In this document: piece after piece, positions 26,047-34,263 of the stretch | How the letters are laid out: each line of letters opens with the position of its first letter | Position numbering within the stretch: the first letter of the stretch is position 1 | Source: Chloroflexota bacterium | Lineage (GTDB): Bacteria; Chloroflexota; Dehalococcoidia; Lucifugimonadales; Lucifugimonadaceae | Length of the DNA stretch: 46,566 nt | Direction: 5' to 3' | NCBI GenBank assembly: GCA_029262735.1 | Contig: JAJCYY010000102.1 | Span: forward strand, 1-46,566 | Position numbers and translations under genes: made by a program | Notes under the pieces: generated by a model | What the model saw: only the letters and a program-made list of their open reading frames with translations | Database searches by the model: none | What the model was told of the DNA's origin: nothing

Positions 26047-27303
26047 TCAGGCGTCATCCAGCCCCGGTACGTGGAACTGCGATGCGAACTTCGACACGGC
26101 GCCTTTTATCGCCGCGAGCGCTGAGTCGTCTCCTGCAGCTTTGACTGCGTCAAGAATGAATCCTGCAACCGACTCCATATCTGCGCTGTTCATATTCCGG
26201 GACGTCACCGCTGGCGTTCCGATGCGCACACCGCTCGTGACCATCGGAGATTGCGGATCGTTCGGAATCGTGTTTTTGTTCACGACGATTCCGGCCGCAT
26301 GAAGCGCCGCTTCTGCCTCCTTGCCGGTTTGTCCGAGCGATCTGACGTCAACCAGCATCAGGTGGTTGTCGGTTCCGCCCGAAACGATACGAAGTCCTCC
26401 GGCCGCCAGGGCGGCTGCCAGCGACTGGGCGTTCTGAACAATCGCTGCGGCATACTGCCTGAACTCTGGCTGTGCCGCCTCTCTGTACGCGACGGCCTTG
26501 GCAGCGATCGAGTGCATCATCGGTCCTCCCTGCATGTTCGGGAACACCGCCGAGTTGTATTTGCGGGCGAGGTCTGTGGTCGTGAGAGCCATCGCTCCAC
26601 GCGGACCGCGCAACGTCTTGTGAGTGGTGCTTGTCACGATGTGCGAATGCCCGACAGGCGAAGGATGTGCCCCACCAGCGATGAGCCCGGCAATGTGTGC
26701 CATATCGGTTAACAGGTACGCTCCGACCTCATCTGCGATCTCACGGAATCGGGCAAAATCGATGGTCCTCGGATATGCCGTATATCCACACACGATCATC
26801 TTCGGCTTGAATTCGTTCGCAACCTTCGCAACTTCGTCGTAATCGAGCTGCTCGCTCTCAGTGTCGACGCCGTAATGACCGAACTCAAACAGCTTTCCGG
26901 AGAAGTTAACGGGTGAGCCGTGGGTCAGGTGGCCCCCATGATCCAGCGACATGCCGAGGACGCGATCACCGGGTTTCAGAACGGCGAAGTACGCCGCCAT
27001 GTTCGCCTGTGACCCGCTGTGCGGCTGCACATTCACATGCTCAGCGCCAAACAGCTCCTTCGCACGGTCAATCGCCAGGTTCTCCGCAGTATCCACGTGC
27101 TCGGTCCCGGCGTAGTAGCGACGGCCGGGGTAGCCCTCCGCATACTTGTTTGTGAGCACGGACCCGGTGGCGGCAAGCACGGCAGCACTCGCGTAGTTCT
27201 CGGAAGCGATCAACACAAGGTTCTCGCGCAGACGCCGCTCTTCGCTTTCAACTACACGGGCTATATCAGGATCGTGGGCTGCTAGAGCTGACGTTTCGGA
27301 CAT
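26047..27303 (-). CDS. glyA: Serine hydroxymethyltransferase
   Basis: This 418-residue PLP enzyme interconverts serine and glycine with tetrahydrofolate. Key segments are [60 protein letters not shown], [13 protein letters not shown] and the PLP-lysine motif [13 protein letters not shown] (K229). The frame stays open far upstream (to 28104), but that part is antisense to the PIG-L gene and is unlike any SHMT. The ATG at 27303 has CGGAG 7-8 bases upstream and gives the normal family length. It is divergent from the PIG-L gene, 180 bases apart. Confidence 0.97.
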   Translation of the reverse strand: MSETSALAAHDPDIARVVESEERRLRENLVLIASENYASAAVLAATGSVLTNKYAEGYPGRRYYAGTEHVDTAENLAIDRAKELFGAEHVNVQPHSGSQANMAAYFAVLKPGDRVLGMSLDHGGHLTHGSPVNFSGKLFEFGHYGVDTESEQLDYDEVAKVANEFKPKMIVCGYTAYPRTIDFARFREIADEVGAYLLTDMAHIAGLIAGGAHPSPVGHSHIVTSTTHKTLRGPRGAMALTTTDLARKYNSAVFPNMQGGPMMHSIAAKAVAYREAAQPEFRQYAAAIVQNAQSLAAALAAGGLRIVSGGTDNHLMLVDVRSLGQTGKEAEAALHAAGIVVNKNTIPNDPQSPMVTSGVRIGTPAVTSRNMNSADMESVAGFILDAVKAAGDDSALAAIKGAVSKFASQFHVPGLDDA

Positions 27304-27483
27304 TGCACACTCCGGACAAAACTCAAAATGTTCGGCAGAACGGTGCATCAGTGTATCTGTCACGCACGGCTCTGGCCTCTCTCCGTGTTTTTGAACATCA
27401 AGTACAGCCGCGGGCGGATACGCTATTCTCAGTTGCGCAAGCTCGGACGACCTACCTCTTTTTCGACACAACGCAGGAGTTCC

Positions 27484-28236
27484 ATGACGCAGCAATCGGA
27501 CCCGACTAACGGTGACAAGCTGGAATTGATCACAGAAACACCCGAGCGCGCAATGGTGGTCTTCGCCCACCCCGACGATGCTGAGATCGGTACGGGAGCA
27601 ACCGTGGCCAAATGGGCTGCCGCAGGCTGTGTCGTCACGTATGTCCAGTGCACGAGCGGATCGAGTGGCAGCAACGACAGGTCCATGACCTCTGAAGCAA
27701 TCGTCCCGATTCGTGCTGCCGAGCAGAGGGCAGCAGCCGACGCGCTTGGTGTCAAAACGGTTGAAGTGCTGGATCACGCCGATGGCTGGCTGGATCCTGA
27801 CCGGGTATTCCTCGAAGAGCTGGTCCGACTGATCCGCAGGCATCGACCTGACATCGTCTTCGCCCATGATCCAGACCGCTTTGGAGGGTTCAATCACAGG
27901 GACCACCGCGCGGTTGGCATCACCGCCCGAGACGCCATTTACCCCTATGCCCGCGACCACCTCCACTTCCCACACCATGTCGACGAAGAGGGTCTTGAGC
28001 CGTGGAAGGTGAAACACCTGTTTATGTGGGGTTCGAACGAGCCGAACGTTATCGTTGATGTGAGTAGCACGATCGAATCCAAGGTCGAGGCACTCTTCAA
28101 GCACGAAAGCCAGGTTGGCGGATTGGCAACAAATGTCGATGCAGCCAGCAGATTACGCAACAGGGCGGAAGAGGCCGCAGAAGGTTTCGGGTTCCAACAC
28201 GCCGAGAGATTTCGCAGAATCACAGCAAGGCGATAA
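27484..28236 (+). CDS. PIG-L/LmbE-family deacetylase
   Basis: This 250-residue zinc-dependent N-deacetylase of the PIG-L (GlcNAc-PI/MshB/BshB) family has the metal-binding AHPDDAEIG motif near residue 28. Further motifs are SGSSGSNDR...[25 protein letters not shown] supplying the second half of the site (HxxH type), and [11 protein letters not shown]. The open frame begins at 27328, but ATG 27484 with AGGAG four bases upstream is the likely start. Likely substrates are N-acetyl sugars in lipid or thiol biosynthesis. It is followed 9 bases later by the PHP-like gene, so both are one transcript. Confidence 0.92.
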   Translation: MTQQSDPTNGDKLELITETPERAMVVFAHPDDAEIGTGATVAKWAAAGCVVTYVQCTSGSSGSNDRSMTSEAIVPIRAAEQRAAADALGVKTVEVLDHADGWLDPDRVFLEELVRLIRRHRPDIVFAHDPDRFGGFNHRDHRAVGITARDAIYPYARDHLHFPHHVDEEGLEPWKVKHLFMWGSNEPNVIVDVSSTIESKVEALFKHESQVGGLATNVDAASRLRNRAEEAAEGFGFQHAERFRRITARR

Positions 28237-28245
28237 CAACAGCTC

Positions 28246-29064
28246 ATGCCGTTTTTTGACCTGCTAACACACATCCTGCCGGGGGTGGATGACGGTCCTG
28301 CGACGATGGACCAGAGTGTGCGCATGGCCCAGGTGGCGGCCGCTGAAGGCAGCACCACTCTGGTCTCCGCGCCTCACATCAGCGATGTTGAGCTGAACTC
28401 CAGCCTTGACGAGGTCCGGCAACTGCTGGCCGACCTGAACTCACGCCTTAGACGGGAGGCAAGCGAAGGCGCTCCGCTGGTACGAGTCGTTCCCGGCATG
28501 GAAAATCGGATCACTCCGGACCTCCCAGACAAGATCGTGCCCGGAAATCAACTGACCCTCAACGGCTCCCGCTTCGTGTTGTTAACGACTCCGTTCACAA
28601 ACTTCCCATCATTCGTGAACGATGTCCTCACCCGAATGCGCATGAAGCGTCTTGTGCCAATCCTCGTGCGTCCTGAGCGCAACGAAGTCCTCAGGCGAGA
28701 CTCAGGTCGAATGAAAGAACTTATCGAAGAAGGAAATCTGTTCATTGTGACTGCAGGAAGCATCACGGGATCTTTCGGTAAAGAGGCACAGCGAGCCGGA
28801 TTACGGATGATTCGCCAGAAGATTGCACACGCTGTTGTCTCAGACATGCACGCACTCGAAGGAGCAAGGCCCCCCGGCCTCAGGCGAACATACAGGTGGA
28901 TTGAACGAGCATCGGACGATGCGACTGCTCTACGCCTTCTGCAAGATCAACCGCGAATGATCCTTCAGGGCCACTCGCCCGAGGCAGAGACGGACGAACC
29001 AGAATCGCGAGAGAGGTCGTGGCGACGTTTCACACCAGCGGGTCTGTTCAGAGGCCGAGGCTGA
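28246..29064 (+). CDS. CpsB/CapC-like PHP-fold protein, metal site partly lost
   Basis: This 272-residue protein aligns along its length with PHP-type tyrosine phosphatases (CpsB/YwqE): DLLTHILPGVDDGPATMDQSVRMA, APH (H44), an E86 in GMENRITPDL, ILVRPER, ITAGSITGSFG and SDMH...RPP (D200, H202). In working enzymes the first motif is DxHxH and the later one is HPER or HIER. Here the first His is L7, the Glu of the VELPF strand is replaced by Thr, and the HPER His is R142. Three of the expected metal ligands are therefore changed and phosphatase activity is doubtful. The C-terminal 40 residues are charged. It follows the PIG-L gene by 9 bases. Confidence 0.75.
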   Translation: MPFFDLLTHILPGVDDGPATMDQSVRMAQVAAAEGSTTLVSAPHISDVELNSSLDEVRQLLADLNSRLRREASEGAPLVRVVPGMENRITPDLPDKIVPGNQLTLNGSRFVLLTTPFTNFPSFVNDVLTRMRMKRLVPILVRPERNEVLRRDSGRMKELIEEGNLFIVTAGSITGSFGKEAQRAGLRMIRQKIAHAVVSDMHALEGARPPGLRRTYRWIERASDDATALRLLQDQPRMILQGHSPEAETDEPESRERSWRRFTPAGLFRGRG

Positions 29065-29076
29065 ACTTCAGATTTT

Positions 29077-29661
29077 CTATCCCAGTGCCAGCCCGCGGGC
29101 AAGCCTGATGAACAGGTTGCTCAACGGCTGGAAAAGACGATGCAGATACGTCGTCCACCACGTCACCAGAATCCCCACTGCTGCGCCCCCGAGCACGTCC
29201 GTCGGATAGAAAACACCGGCGTATACGCGGGCCAGTCCATAGATGAGCGCCGCCCCGAACAGCCAGTACCCGAAACTACGATTCACCATCCACGCCGCTG
29301 AGCCAGCAGCAAAACCGATAGCCACCGGATTTGCGGGGAACGATGGATCCGTCGCACGGTAGAAGAGCAGCTCAATCTCGTCGAGATCAACGTACGGCCG
29401 AGGTCTTCTCCAGGCTACGTTGACCAGCACCACGCCGACATTGGAGAGGCCGATCGAGCTGATCCCAATCAGGACCCAGTGTTGAAATCGCGCTCGGTCG
29501 TCAGGATTTCGCCCCACGAACCACATGCCGAACATTGCCATCGAAAACACAAGTGGCATCAGGTAGTCCGTGGCAATAATGCGAACCAGATCATCGATCA
29601 CCGCGACGTTGCCGGAGAGACCATTCAGCCAGATGACCAGTTCTCTGTCGACGGGATTCAC
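29077..29661 (-). CDS. PAP2-superfamily membrane protein lacking catalytic residues
   Basis: This membrane protein of about 194 residues has five to six hydrophobic helices and the overall PAP2 lipid-phosphatase layout (...WRRPRPYVD..., DPSFPANPVAIGFA, ARVYAGVFYPTDVLGG). Each of the three catalytic motifs is altered. The Lys of KxxxxxxRP is Asn, SFPSGH reads SFPANP, and the nucleophile His of RVYxGVHYPTD is Phe (F151 in this numbering). The GTG at 29661 overlaps the upstream stop as GTGA, indicating translational coupling; the longer frame from 29700 is less likely. Likely a non-enzymatic or altered-function relative acting with its upstream partner. Confidence 0.75.
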   Translation of the reverse strand: MNPVDRELVIWLNGLSGNVAVIDDLVRIIATDYLMPLVFSMAMFGMWFVGRNPDDRARFQHWVLIGISSIGLSNVGVVLVNVAWRRPRPYVDLDEIELLFYRATDPSFPANPVAIGFAAGSAAWMVNRSFGYWLFGAALIYGLARVYAGVFYPTDVLGGAAVGILVTWWTTYLHRLFQPLSNLFIRLARGLALG

Positions 29662-30293
29662 TTGCGCAGCCTTCCCCAGACCAGGACCGAGATGCTCCAC
29701 CTGTCGGCTCGTTCCAGCAGCGCCGCAGCGTCCACCCGCACATCACGCTTCAGTCTCTTCCATGAGGCGAATAGTGCCGATCGGTAGGAGCTGTTCCGCA
29801 ACCGGTCGACACCGTCCACATCAGCCGATTCAGCGCTGCTGTCTCCTACTGTGACCGTCATCCGGCCCGGAAATAGCTTTCTGTTTAACGCACCGGCCGA
29901 AATCGAAACAACGACTGCTATCAGAGCAGACAGCGGGAACCACGTTGCCTGCCCGGTGCCCGCGAGACCGCCGTCAACGTCATTCACATTGCGCGCCGCA
30001 CCGAGATCTTCCCAATCGGCTTTACCCCAGAGACGCGTTGATGAGTCTGCCTCAACGGAGCCCGCCGCCCAGGGGCCGTCGACCCACAGTGGCAGCAAGA
30101 AAAATAGCGCCACACCAGCAGCGATCAACAGTGCACCGGTAATTCGTGTGCTGATCCGCCCCGGAACCAGCCACATGCCACGATAGCCGCCAATCGAGAG
30201 CGCAATTTGCAGTGCTCCCAGGGTCGCCAGCGCGGCAAAGTAAAAGTAGTGACGCGCGAAGAGCGCCTGGACGTCTACGGGGTCAGGTGTCAA
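29658..30293 (-). CDS. Unknown membrane protein (three predicted helices)
   Basis: This 211-residue protein, of no family I recognise, begins at a TTG. Hydrophobic helices lie near residues 15-34, 47-70 and 117-137. Between helices two and three is an acidic, probably extracytoplasmic loop (LWVDGPWAAGSVEADS...NVNDVDGGLAGTG). The C-terminal 70 residues are soluble and basic, with many Arg and Lys. Its stop overlaps the PAP2-like start by 4 bases (GTGA), so the two products are probably made together. Confidence 0.65.
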   Translation of the reverse strand: MTPDPVDVQALFARHYFYFAALATLGALQIALSIGGYRGMWLVPGRISTRITGALLIAAGVALFFLLPLWVDGPWAAGSVEADSSTRLWGKADWEDLGAARNVNDVDGGLAGTGQATWFPLSALIAVVVSISAGALNRKLFPGRMTVTVGDSSAESADVDGVDRLRNSSYRSALFASWKRLKRDVRVDAAALLERADRWSISVLVWGRLRK

Positions 30294-30428
30294 TTCAAAC
30301 TGCTGCCATTGCTACAGGATTTACAGGCCAGCTCGTGCCATCAGCACACATCACTGTGAATGAGCAGGGTTCGCAAAACACCGTTAAAAGCATGATGGGA
30401 TCGTGGCACACGTTAAGGGCTGAGCAAG

Positions 30429-31364
30429 CTATCCACCGCCGGGCACAACCGGGGTGCACCAGTCAGCATAGTCCGGGTTGTCACCTTTGACGGTTGCGAA
30501 GTACAGCTCTTGTAGTTTCTTTGTCACCGGCCCTACTTCGCCGTCACCGATCTTTCGGTTGTCCAGCTCGCCCATCGGCGTGACGTGCGCCGCTGTTCCG
30601 GTCAGGAACACTTCATCGGCCAGATAGAGCTCACTGCGGTGGATTCGACGCTCGACCACCTCCATCCCCAACTCACGCGAGGCAAGCTCTATCACCGAAT
30701 CACGAGTGATTCCAAGCAAGCAGTTGTCCGTTTCCGATGGTGTCGAAATACGGCCGTCCGAGACCATGAACAGGTTCTCACCACTGCCCTCTGAAACCGT
30801 GCCGTCCCAGTTCAGCAACACCGCCTCGTCATATCCGGCCGTCACAGCCTCGGTCTTGGCAAGAATGCTCGTCGTATACAGACCGGTAATCTTCACGCCC
30901 GTCGGCATGATCGAGTCCTCCGGCCGACGCCAGGACGAAGTCTGGCAACGAAGTGGTCTGTCGTTCTCGATGTAGTTACCGAAAGGCAGAACGACGACCG
31001 TGAACTCGTTGTCCAGTTCATGCAACTTCAGATTGGCGACGGCCTCCTGGCCTTTGAACGCCAGGGGACGTATGTAGACATCCTGCCTGAACCCGTTCAG
31101 TTCAATCAGGTCCGTCGTAATCTTGCATAGCTGATCGACGTCATAGGGAATATCAATCCGAAGCATCCTGCAGCCGCGCAGCAAACGCTCGTAGTGCTCA
31201 CGCAACCGGAACACGTACATCTTGCCGTGCCCCTCGTTCCAGTTGCCACGAATGCCTTCGAAGACCGCGGTGCCATAGTGCAGCGCATGAGTCATGACAC
31301 CTACCTTCGCATCCTTGAGAGGGACCTGTTTCCCGCCCAGAAATGCGTATCCATCTGGCGCCAT
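30429..31364 (-). CDS. ilvE: Branched-chain amino acid aminotransferase
   Basis: This 311-residue class IV PLP aminotransferase transfers amino groups between glutamate and the 2-oxo acids of Leu, Ile and Val. Segments seen are KVGVMTHALHYGTAVFEGIRGNW, YVFRLREHYERL, VYIRPLAFKG, the PLP-lysine region MPTGVKITGLYTTSILAKTEA, YDEAVLLNWDGTVSEGSGENLF and the FLTGTAAHVTPM loop. The usual SGNY after the Lys is TGLY. A good promoter (TTGTCC-16-TATAAT) lies about 95 bases upstream at 31458-31485. It stands alone on the minus strand. Confidence 0.95.
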   Translation of the reverse strand: MAPDGYAFLGGKQVPLKDAKVGVMTHALHYGTAVFEGIRGNWNEGHGKMYVFRLREHYERLLRGCRMLRIDIPYDVDQLCKITTDLIELNGFRQDVYIRPLAFKGQEAVANLKLHELDNEFTVVVLPFGNYIENDRPLRCQTSSWRRPEDSIMPTGVKITGLYTTSILAKTEAVTAGYDEAVLLNWDGTVSEGSGENLFMVSDGRISTPSETDNCLLGITRDSVIELASRELGMEVVERRIHRSELYLADEVFLTGTAAHVTPMGELDNRKIGDGEVGPVTKKLQELYFATVKGDNPDYADWCTPVVPGGG

Positions 31365-31457
31365 AACTATCTGCTCCGTGTCTGTATCGCTCGTTCGCAG
31401 CCGCGCCGCGCATTCCGCGGGCGGTTCGCATGCCCTACTACGCAGGCAAGCCGGGCA

Positions 31458-31485
31458 ATTATACGTTCGGAATCACACCGGACAA
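31458..31485 (-). promoter_or_regulatory. Sigma70-type promoter for ilvE
   Basis: On the minus strand TTGTCC (31485-31480), a 16-base spacer and a perfect TATAAT (31463-31458) point toward ilvE. The predicted start near 31451 gives a leader of about 87 bases. This is the best-matching promoter in the window. Confidence 0.65.
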
Positions 31486-31572
31486 CTGGTGAATTCTTAC
31501 GGCTTTTCATCTGGTGACGTTTCACTCCATCCCACCGGCAAACCACACTGGCCCCAGTAAGAGAAACCTGAT

Positions 31573-31643
31573 GACTCTGGCGGGCCAGTTGAGTTAATCT
31601 GCACTCAACACAGAACACCAGAGTCCGGCCTTTACAGACCGGA
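31573..31643 (+). repeat. Nested stem-loop pair upstream of the stress-protein-like gene
   Basis: GACTCTGG (31573-31580) pairs with CCAGAGTC (31618-31625). Inside it GTTGAGT (31588-31594) pairs with ACTCAAC (31603-31609). A second small hairpin follows at once (TCCGG/CCGGA, to 31643). There is no T-run, so this is more likely an operator or a 5'-UTR structure than a terminator. Confidence 0.5.
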
Positions 31644-31694
31644 GCGAATCGAACCCGATCCATTCATATCATGCAGCAGCAGAAGGTGAGTTAG

Positions 31695-32165
31695 ATGACC
31701 GAACAGGGAACCAGCGTTTGGGGGCTAACTGTTTCGCGCCGCTTCAACACGCCGGATGAAGCCAGTGGAGCGACGGAGAGTTTGAAGCAGGCCGGATTCA
31801 GCGAAGATGAAATCAGAGTCTGGCAGCATAAGAAAGTAGCGGCATTCTCTAGAGAGGATTCGTTTGCTCGGATTGTGGAAGGCCTGCTCGCCGGCGGCGT
31901 CATCGGAGGGCTCGCCGGGTTCTTTGTGAGCATCGCTTTCAGCTGGGCATCAAACGAGAGGGTTACCGAAGAGAGCTCCGCTGGAGCTGCGCTGATCGGG
32001 GCTGTGGCAGGAGCGATCATAGTCGCCATCTCAGTCGCGGTAATTTCTCGTCGCTTCAGCTTCAGCCATCCACATGAAACGCATGGGGAACCGGCGTCGG
32101 TAGTGACGGTGACCGTTGGTGACCGGGAGTCAGAGGCCAAACAGGTCTTCGACAAGTTGGGCTGA
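31695..32165 (+). CDS. General stress protein 17M (YflT)-like membrane protein
   Basis: This 156-residue protein has an N-terminal domain of about 55 residues (SRRFNTPDEASGATESLKQAGFSEDEIRVW) typical of proteins that fold a ferredoxin-like YflT/GSP17M module. Two Gly/Ala-rich transmembrane helices follow (about 62-85 and 95-118). A short C-terminal beta-strand motif (VVTVTVGDRESEAKQVFDKLG) repeats the pattern of the N-terminal domain. It has a strong AAGGTGAG ribosome site. The role is unknown; relatives are induced by heat, salt or general stress. The structured leader upstream (31573-31643) may control it. Confidence 0.6.
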   Translation: MTEQGTSVWGLTVSRRFNTPDEASGATESLKQAGFSEDEIRVWQHKKVAAFSREDSFARIVEGLLAGGVIGGLAGFFVSIAFSWASNERVTEESSAGAALIGAVAGAIIVAISVAVISRRFSFSHPHETHGEPASVVTVTVGDRESEAKQVFDKLG

Positions 32166-32192
32166 GCTGATGTGGACGATACGAACCGTTTG

Positions 32193-32840
32193 CTATCTCT
32201 TCGAGGCGATCACCCAGAAGAAGGTCTCTGGCCCATCGATCCCCTCTTCGACCGTCTCATGCCAGGAGCGGTCGATCTGCATTTCAGCTTTCGAGATCTG
32301 CTCAAGTGCCGTCTCAGGCTCGTGATAGCTCCAAAACATTCGCGCACCCAGCCAGTCGTCCTCCCACGCCTCCTCTTTTCCGTGTTTACCGAGCGACGCT
32401 ACGAAAATCCCATTCGGCTTTAGCCAACTGGCAATGTTGCGAAATAGCGATTGATGCCGGTCGCGATGAACGTGGATTATCGAAAAGAACGCCGTGACCG
32501 CGTCAAACTCACCGACCGGAAACTCCACCTCAGTCATATCGGACTGCACGAACGACGCCTCTGGCACTCGTTGACGGGCGAATTCGAGTTGGCGTTCAGA
32601 AAAGTCCACGCCTGTGACATCGAACGAATCCGCCAGAGACGCAGTGAATGGAACTCCAGCGCCACAACCAAGATCAATCACCCTGCCGCCACGTGGCACG
32701 CGTTCGTGAAGCTCATTGATGAGCGACTGGACACCCGACCTCACGCCAGCAGATTCCCGAGCCACAGCCACCCGTCTGAGGTACTCATCAGCGATCACAT
32801 CGTAAGCTGCGCGGACTTCGTCATGGTGATTACTGGTCAT
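32193..32840 (-). CDS. Class I SAM-dependent methyltransferase
   Basis: This 215-residue Rossmann-fold methyltransferase has motif I VIDLGCGAGVPFTASLA, motif II DVTGVDFSERQLEFARQR, motif III FDAVTAFFSIIHV and the post-motif WLKPNGIFVASLG. The N-terminal YDVIADEYLRR is common in small-molecule methyltransferases. The substrate cannot be read from sequence. It lies 19 bases downstream of the mandelate-racemase-family gene on the same strand, so the two may be co-transcribed, though no functional link is obvious. Confidence 0.88.
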   Translation of the reverse strand: MTSNHHDEVRAAYDVIADEYLRRVAVARESAGVRSGVQSLINELHERVPRGGRVIDLGCGAGVPFTASLADSFDVTGVDFSERQLEFARQRVPEASFVQSDMTEVEFPVGEFDAVTAFFSIIHVHRDRHQSLFRNIASWLKPNGIFVASLGKHGKEEAWEDDWLGARMFWSYHEPETALEQISKAEMQIDRSWHETVEEGIDGPETFFWVIASKR

Positions 32841-32859
32841 CGAACCGGCAACCCCATGT

Positions 32860-34014
32860 TCAATGCTCGCTCACAGTGGCACTCTTGATGTAGTCGAAGT
32901 TAATGTCCTCACCGAGGCCGGGTGTCATTGGCATGCGAATGTCGCCGTCTGAGTCCATCTCATCGACGATGCTGTTCAGATACGCGGGCGGCTGATCGAA
33001 ATCAACGAACGGATGCAGCAATCCGCGCTCGTACCAACGGGAATTGCTGATCGCCCCGAGCACGGCAAGATTGCCAGATCCGCCGCCGTGGATCTCGGCA
33101 TCCATGTTGAAGCTCTCTGCAAGGTGAGCGATCTTCATGCTCGGACCGATGCCGCCGACATCCATCACGCCGGTCCGCGCAATGTCACACACACCACCGG
33201 CAATCCACTCAGCACGGGTGTGGAATTTTCCCTCGGCATACTCGGGACCGAGTATCGGAATATCCAGGTTCTCGGCAAGCCAGCGATACGACGAGACAGA
33301 ATGCTCGTCCATCGGCTCTTCGAACCAGTAGTAGTTCAATTTCTGGATGCCAAGCCCAAGCTCATACGCCTCGGTCCTGCTGTACCAGTGGTTTGCATCC
33401 AGCATGAGCGGAACGCCTGGCCCAACCGCCTCTCTCACCGCAGCACAGGCTGCGATGTCCATCTCGACGCTCGGAGCCCAGGAGACCGGTGGCATCCAGG
33501 TGTGAAGCTTGATCGCCTTGTAGCCACGGTTGATCAACCACTCGGCAAACTTTCCGTAGTCGTCAGGCGTCGACAGACCGTTCGGCATTTCGTCTCCGCA
33601 CATGGTGCTGCCGTATGCAGGAACCCTGTCTCGATAGCCGCCGAGCAGTTTCCAAACCGGTGTTTTCAACGCGTTGCCTGCAAGGTCCCACAGTGCAAGC
33701 TCAACGGAGGCCAGCGCCCGGTCTGTCAACTGAGTCCCACTGCCACGCTGCCACCTTGCAAGGCCGAGCCAGAGCTTCTCGCGGTCCATCGGGTCCTCAC
33801 CCAGCAGGACCTTCTTCACATAGTTTTCGATCACGTGTGGGCGTAGCGATTCCGGTGCGCCGAATGCATGTCCGCTGTTGCCCTCATCATCAGTGATCGT
33901 GATCAATGCCTGGCCGGAATCGTGTGGATCACCGGGATGCTGATGGCCATCGGAGTCGTGAACGGTGTTAGACGTGTAGGTAAAAACGGTTACTTTGACC
34001 TGTTCGATCTTCAT
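32860..34014 (-). CDS. Mandelate racemase/muconate lactonizing family enzyme (enolase superfamily)
   Basis: This 384-residue enolase-superfamily protein has an N-terminal capping domain and a TIM barrel. Metal ligands are D206 (MLDANHW), E232 (FEEP) and E258 (GPE). Catalytic bases match the MR subgroup layout: K169 in the second strand (KLH rather than KxK, so H171 replaces the second Lys), D285 (MDVGG) and H309 (EIHGG). These enzymes abstract the alpha-proton of a carboxylate; acid-sugar dehydration is a likely reaction. A histidine-rich stretch near residues 19-31 is unusual. SAR202-like marine Chloroflexota are known for many such paralogues. Confidence 0.9.
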   Translation of the reverse strand: MKIEQVKVTVFTYTSNTVHDSDGHQHPGDPHDSGQALITITDDEGNSGHAFGAPESLRPHVIENYVKKVLLGEDPMDREKLWLGLARWQRGSGTQLTDRALASVELALWDLAGNALKTPVWKLLGGYRDRVPAYGSTMCGDEMPNGLSTPDDYGKFAEWLINRGYKAIKLHTWMPPVSWAPSVEMDIAACAAVREAVGPGVPLMLDANHWYSRTEAYELGLGIQKLNYYWFEEPMDEHSVSSYRWLAENLDIPILGPEYAEGKFHTRAEWIAGGVCDIARTGVMDVGGIGPSMKIAHLAESFNMDAEIHGGGSGNLAVLGAISNSRWYERGLLHPFVDFDQPPAYLNSIVDEMDSDGDIRMPMTPGLGEDINFDYIKSATVSEH

Positions 34015-34263
34015 CTGCTTCTCCTGTTTCGTCGGCGACTTCGATCCGGCTGACCGTTGGAATTGTTGCCGGGATTGAGATTGAGAGACGGAAGCCGCAG
34101 CTTACATTCGGCCGGACCGTATCGTCGACCGGCACAGTGATCCCGCGTTCAGATGAGCATCCAGAGCGAACGAAGTCGATTCACGTTGTGCGTCGCGTCG
34201 AATAGACTGCGGCTTCGATGGCGGGGCTCACGACCCCTATCGAATATTCCGTAGGACGATCAG

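Larger units (their letters stand above)
31365..31694. other. 330-base intergenic region with ilvE promoter and tandem hairpins
   Basis: This divergent region between ilvE and the stress-protein-like gene has no convincing gene. It holds the ilvE promoter at 31458-31485 (minus strand) and two adjacent stem-loops at 31573-31643 ahead of the plus-strand gene. The ilvE leader of about 87 bases contains no recognisable T-box or leader peptide. Confidence 0.6.

Noticed and set aside
27304..28104. Upstream extension of the glyA frame (about 267 codons)
   Set aside because: It is antisense to the PIG-L gene, has no SHMT similarity, and a well-placed ATG with a ribosome site exists at 27303.
31106..31451. 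T-box or leader-peptide attenuator for ilvE
   Set aside because: The leader of about 87 bases has no T-box core, no branched-chain codon run and no terminator.
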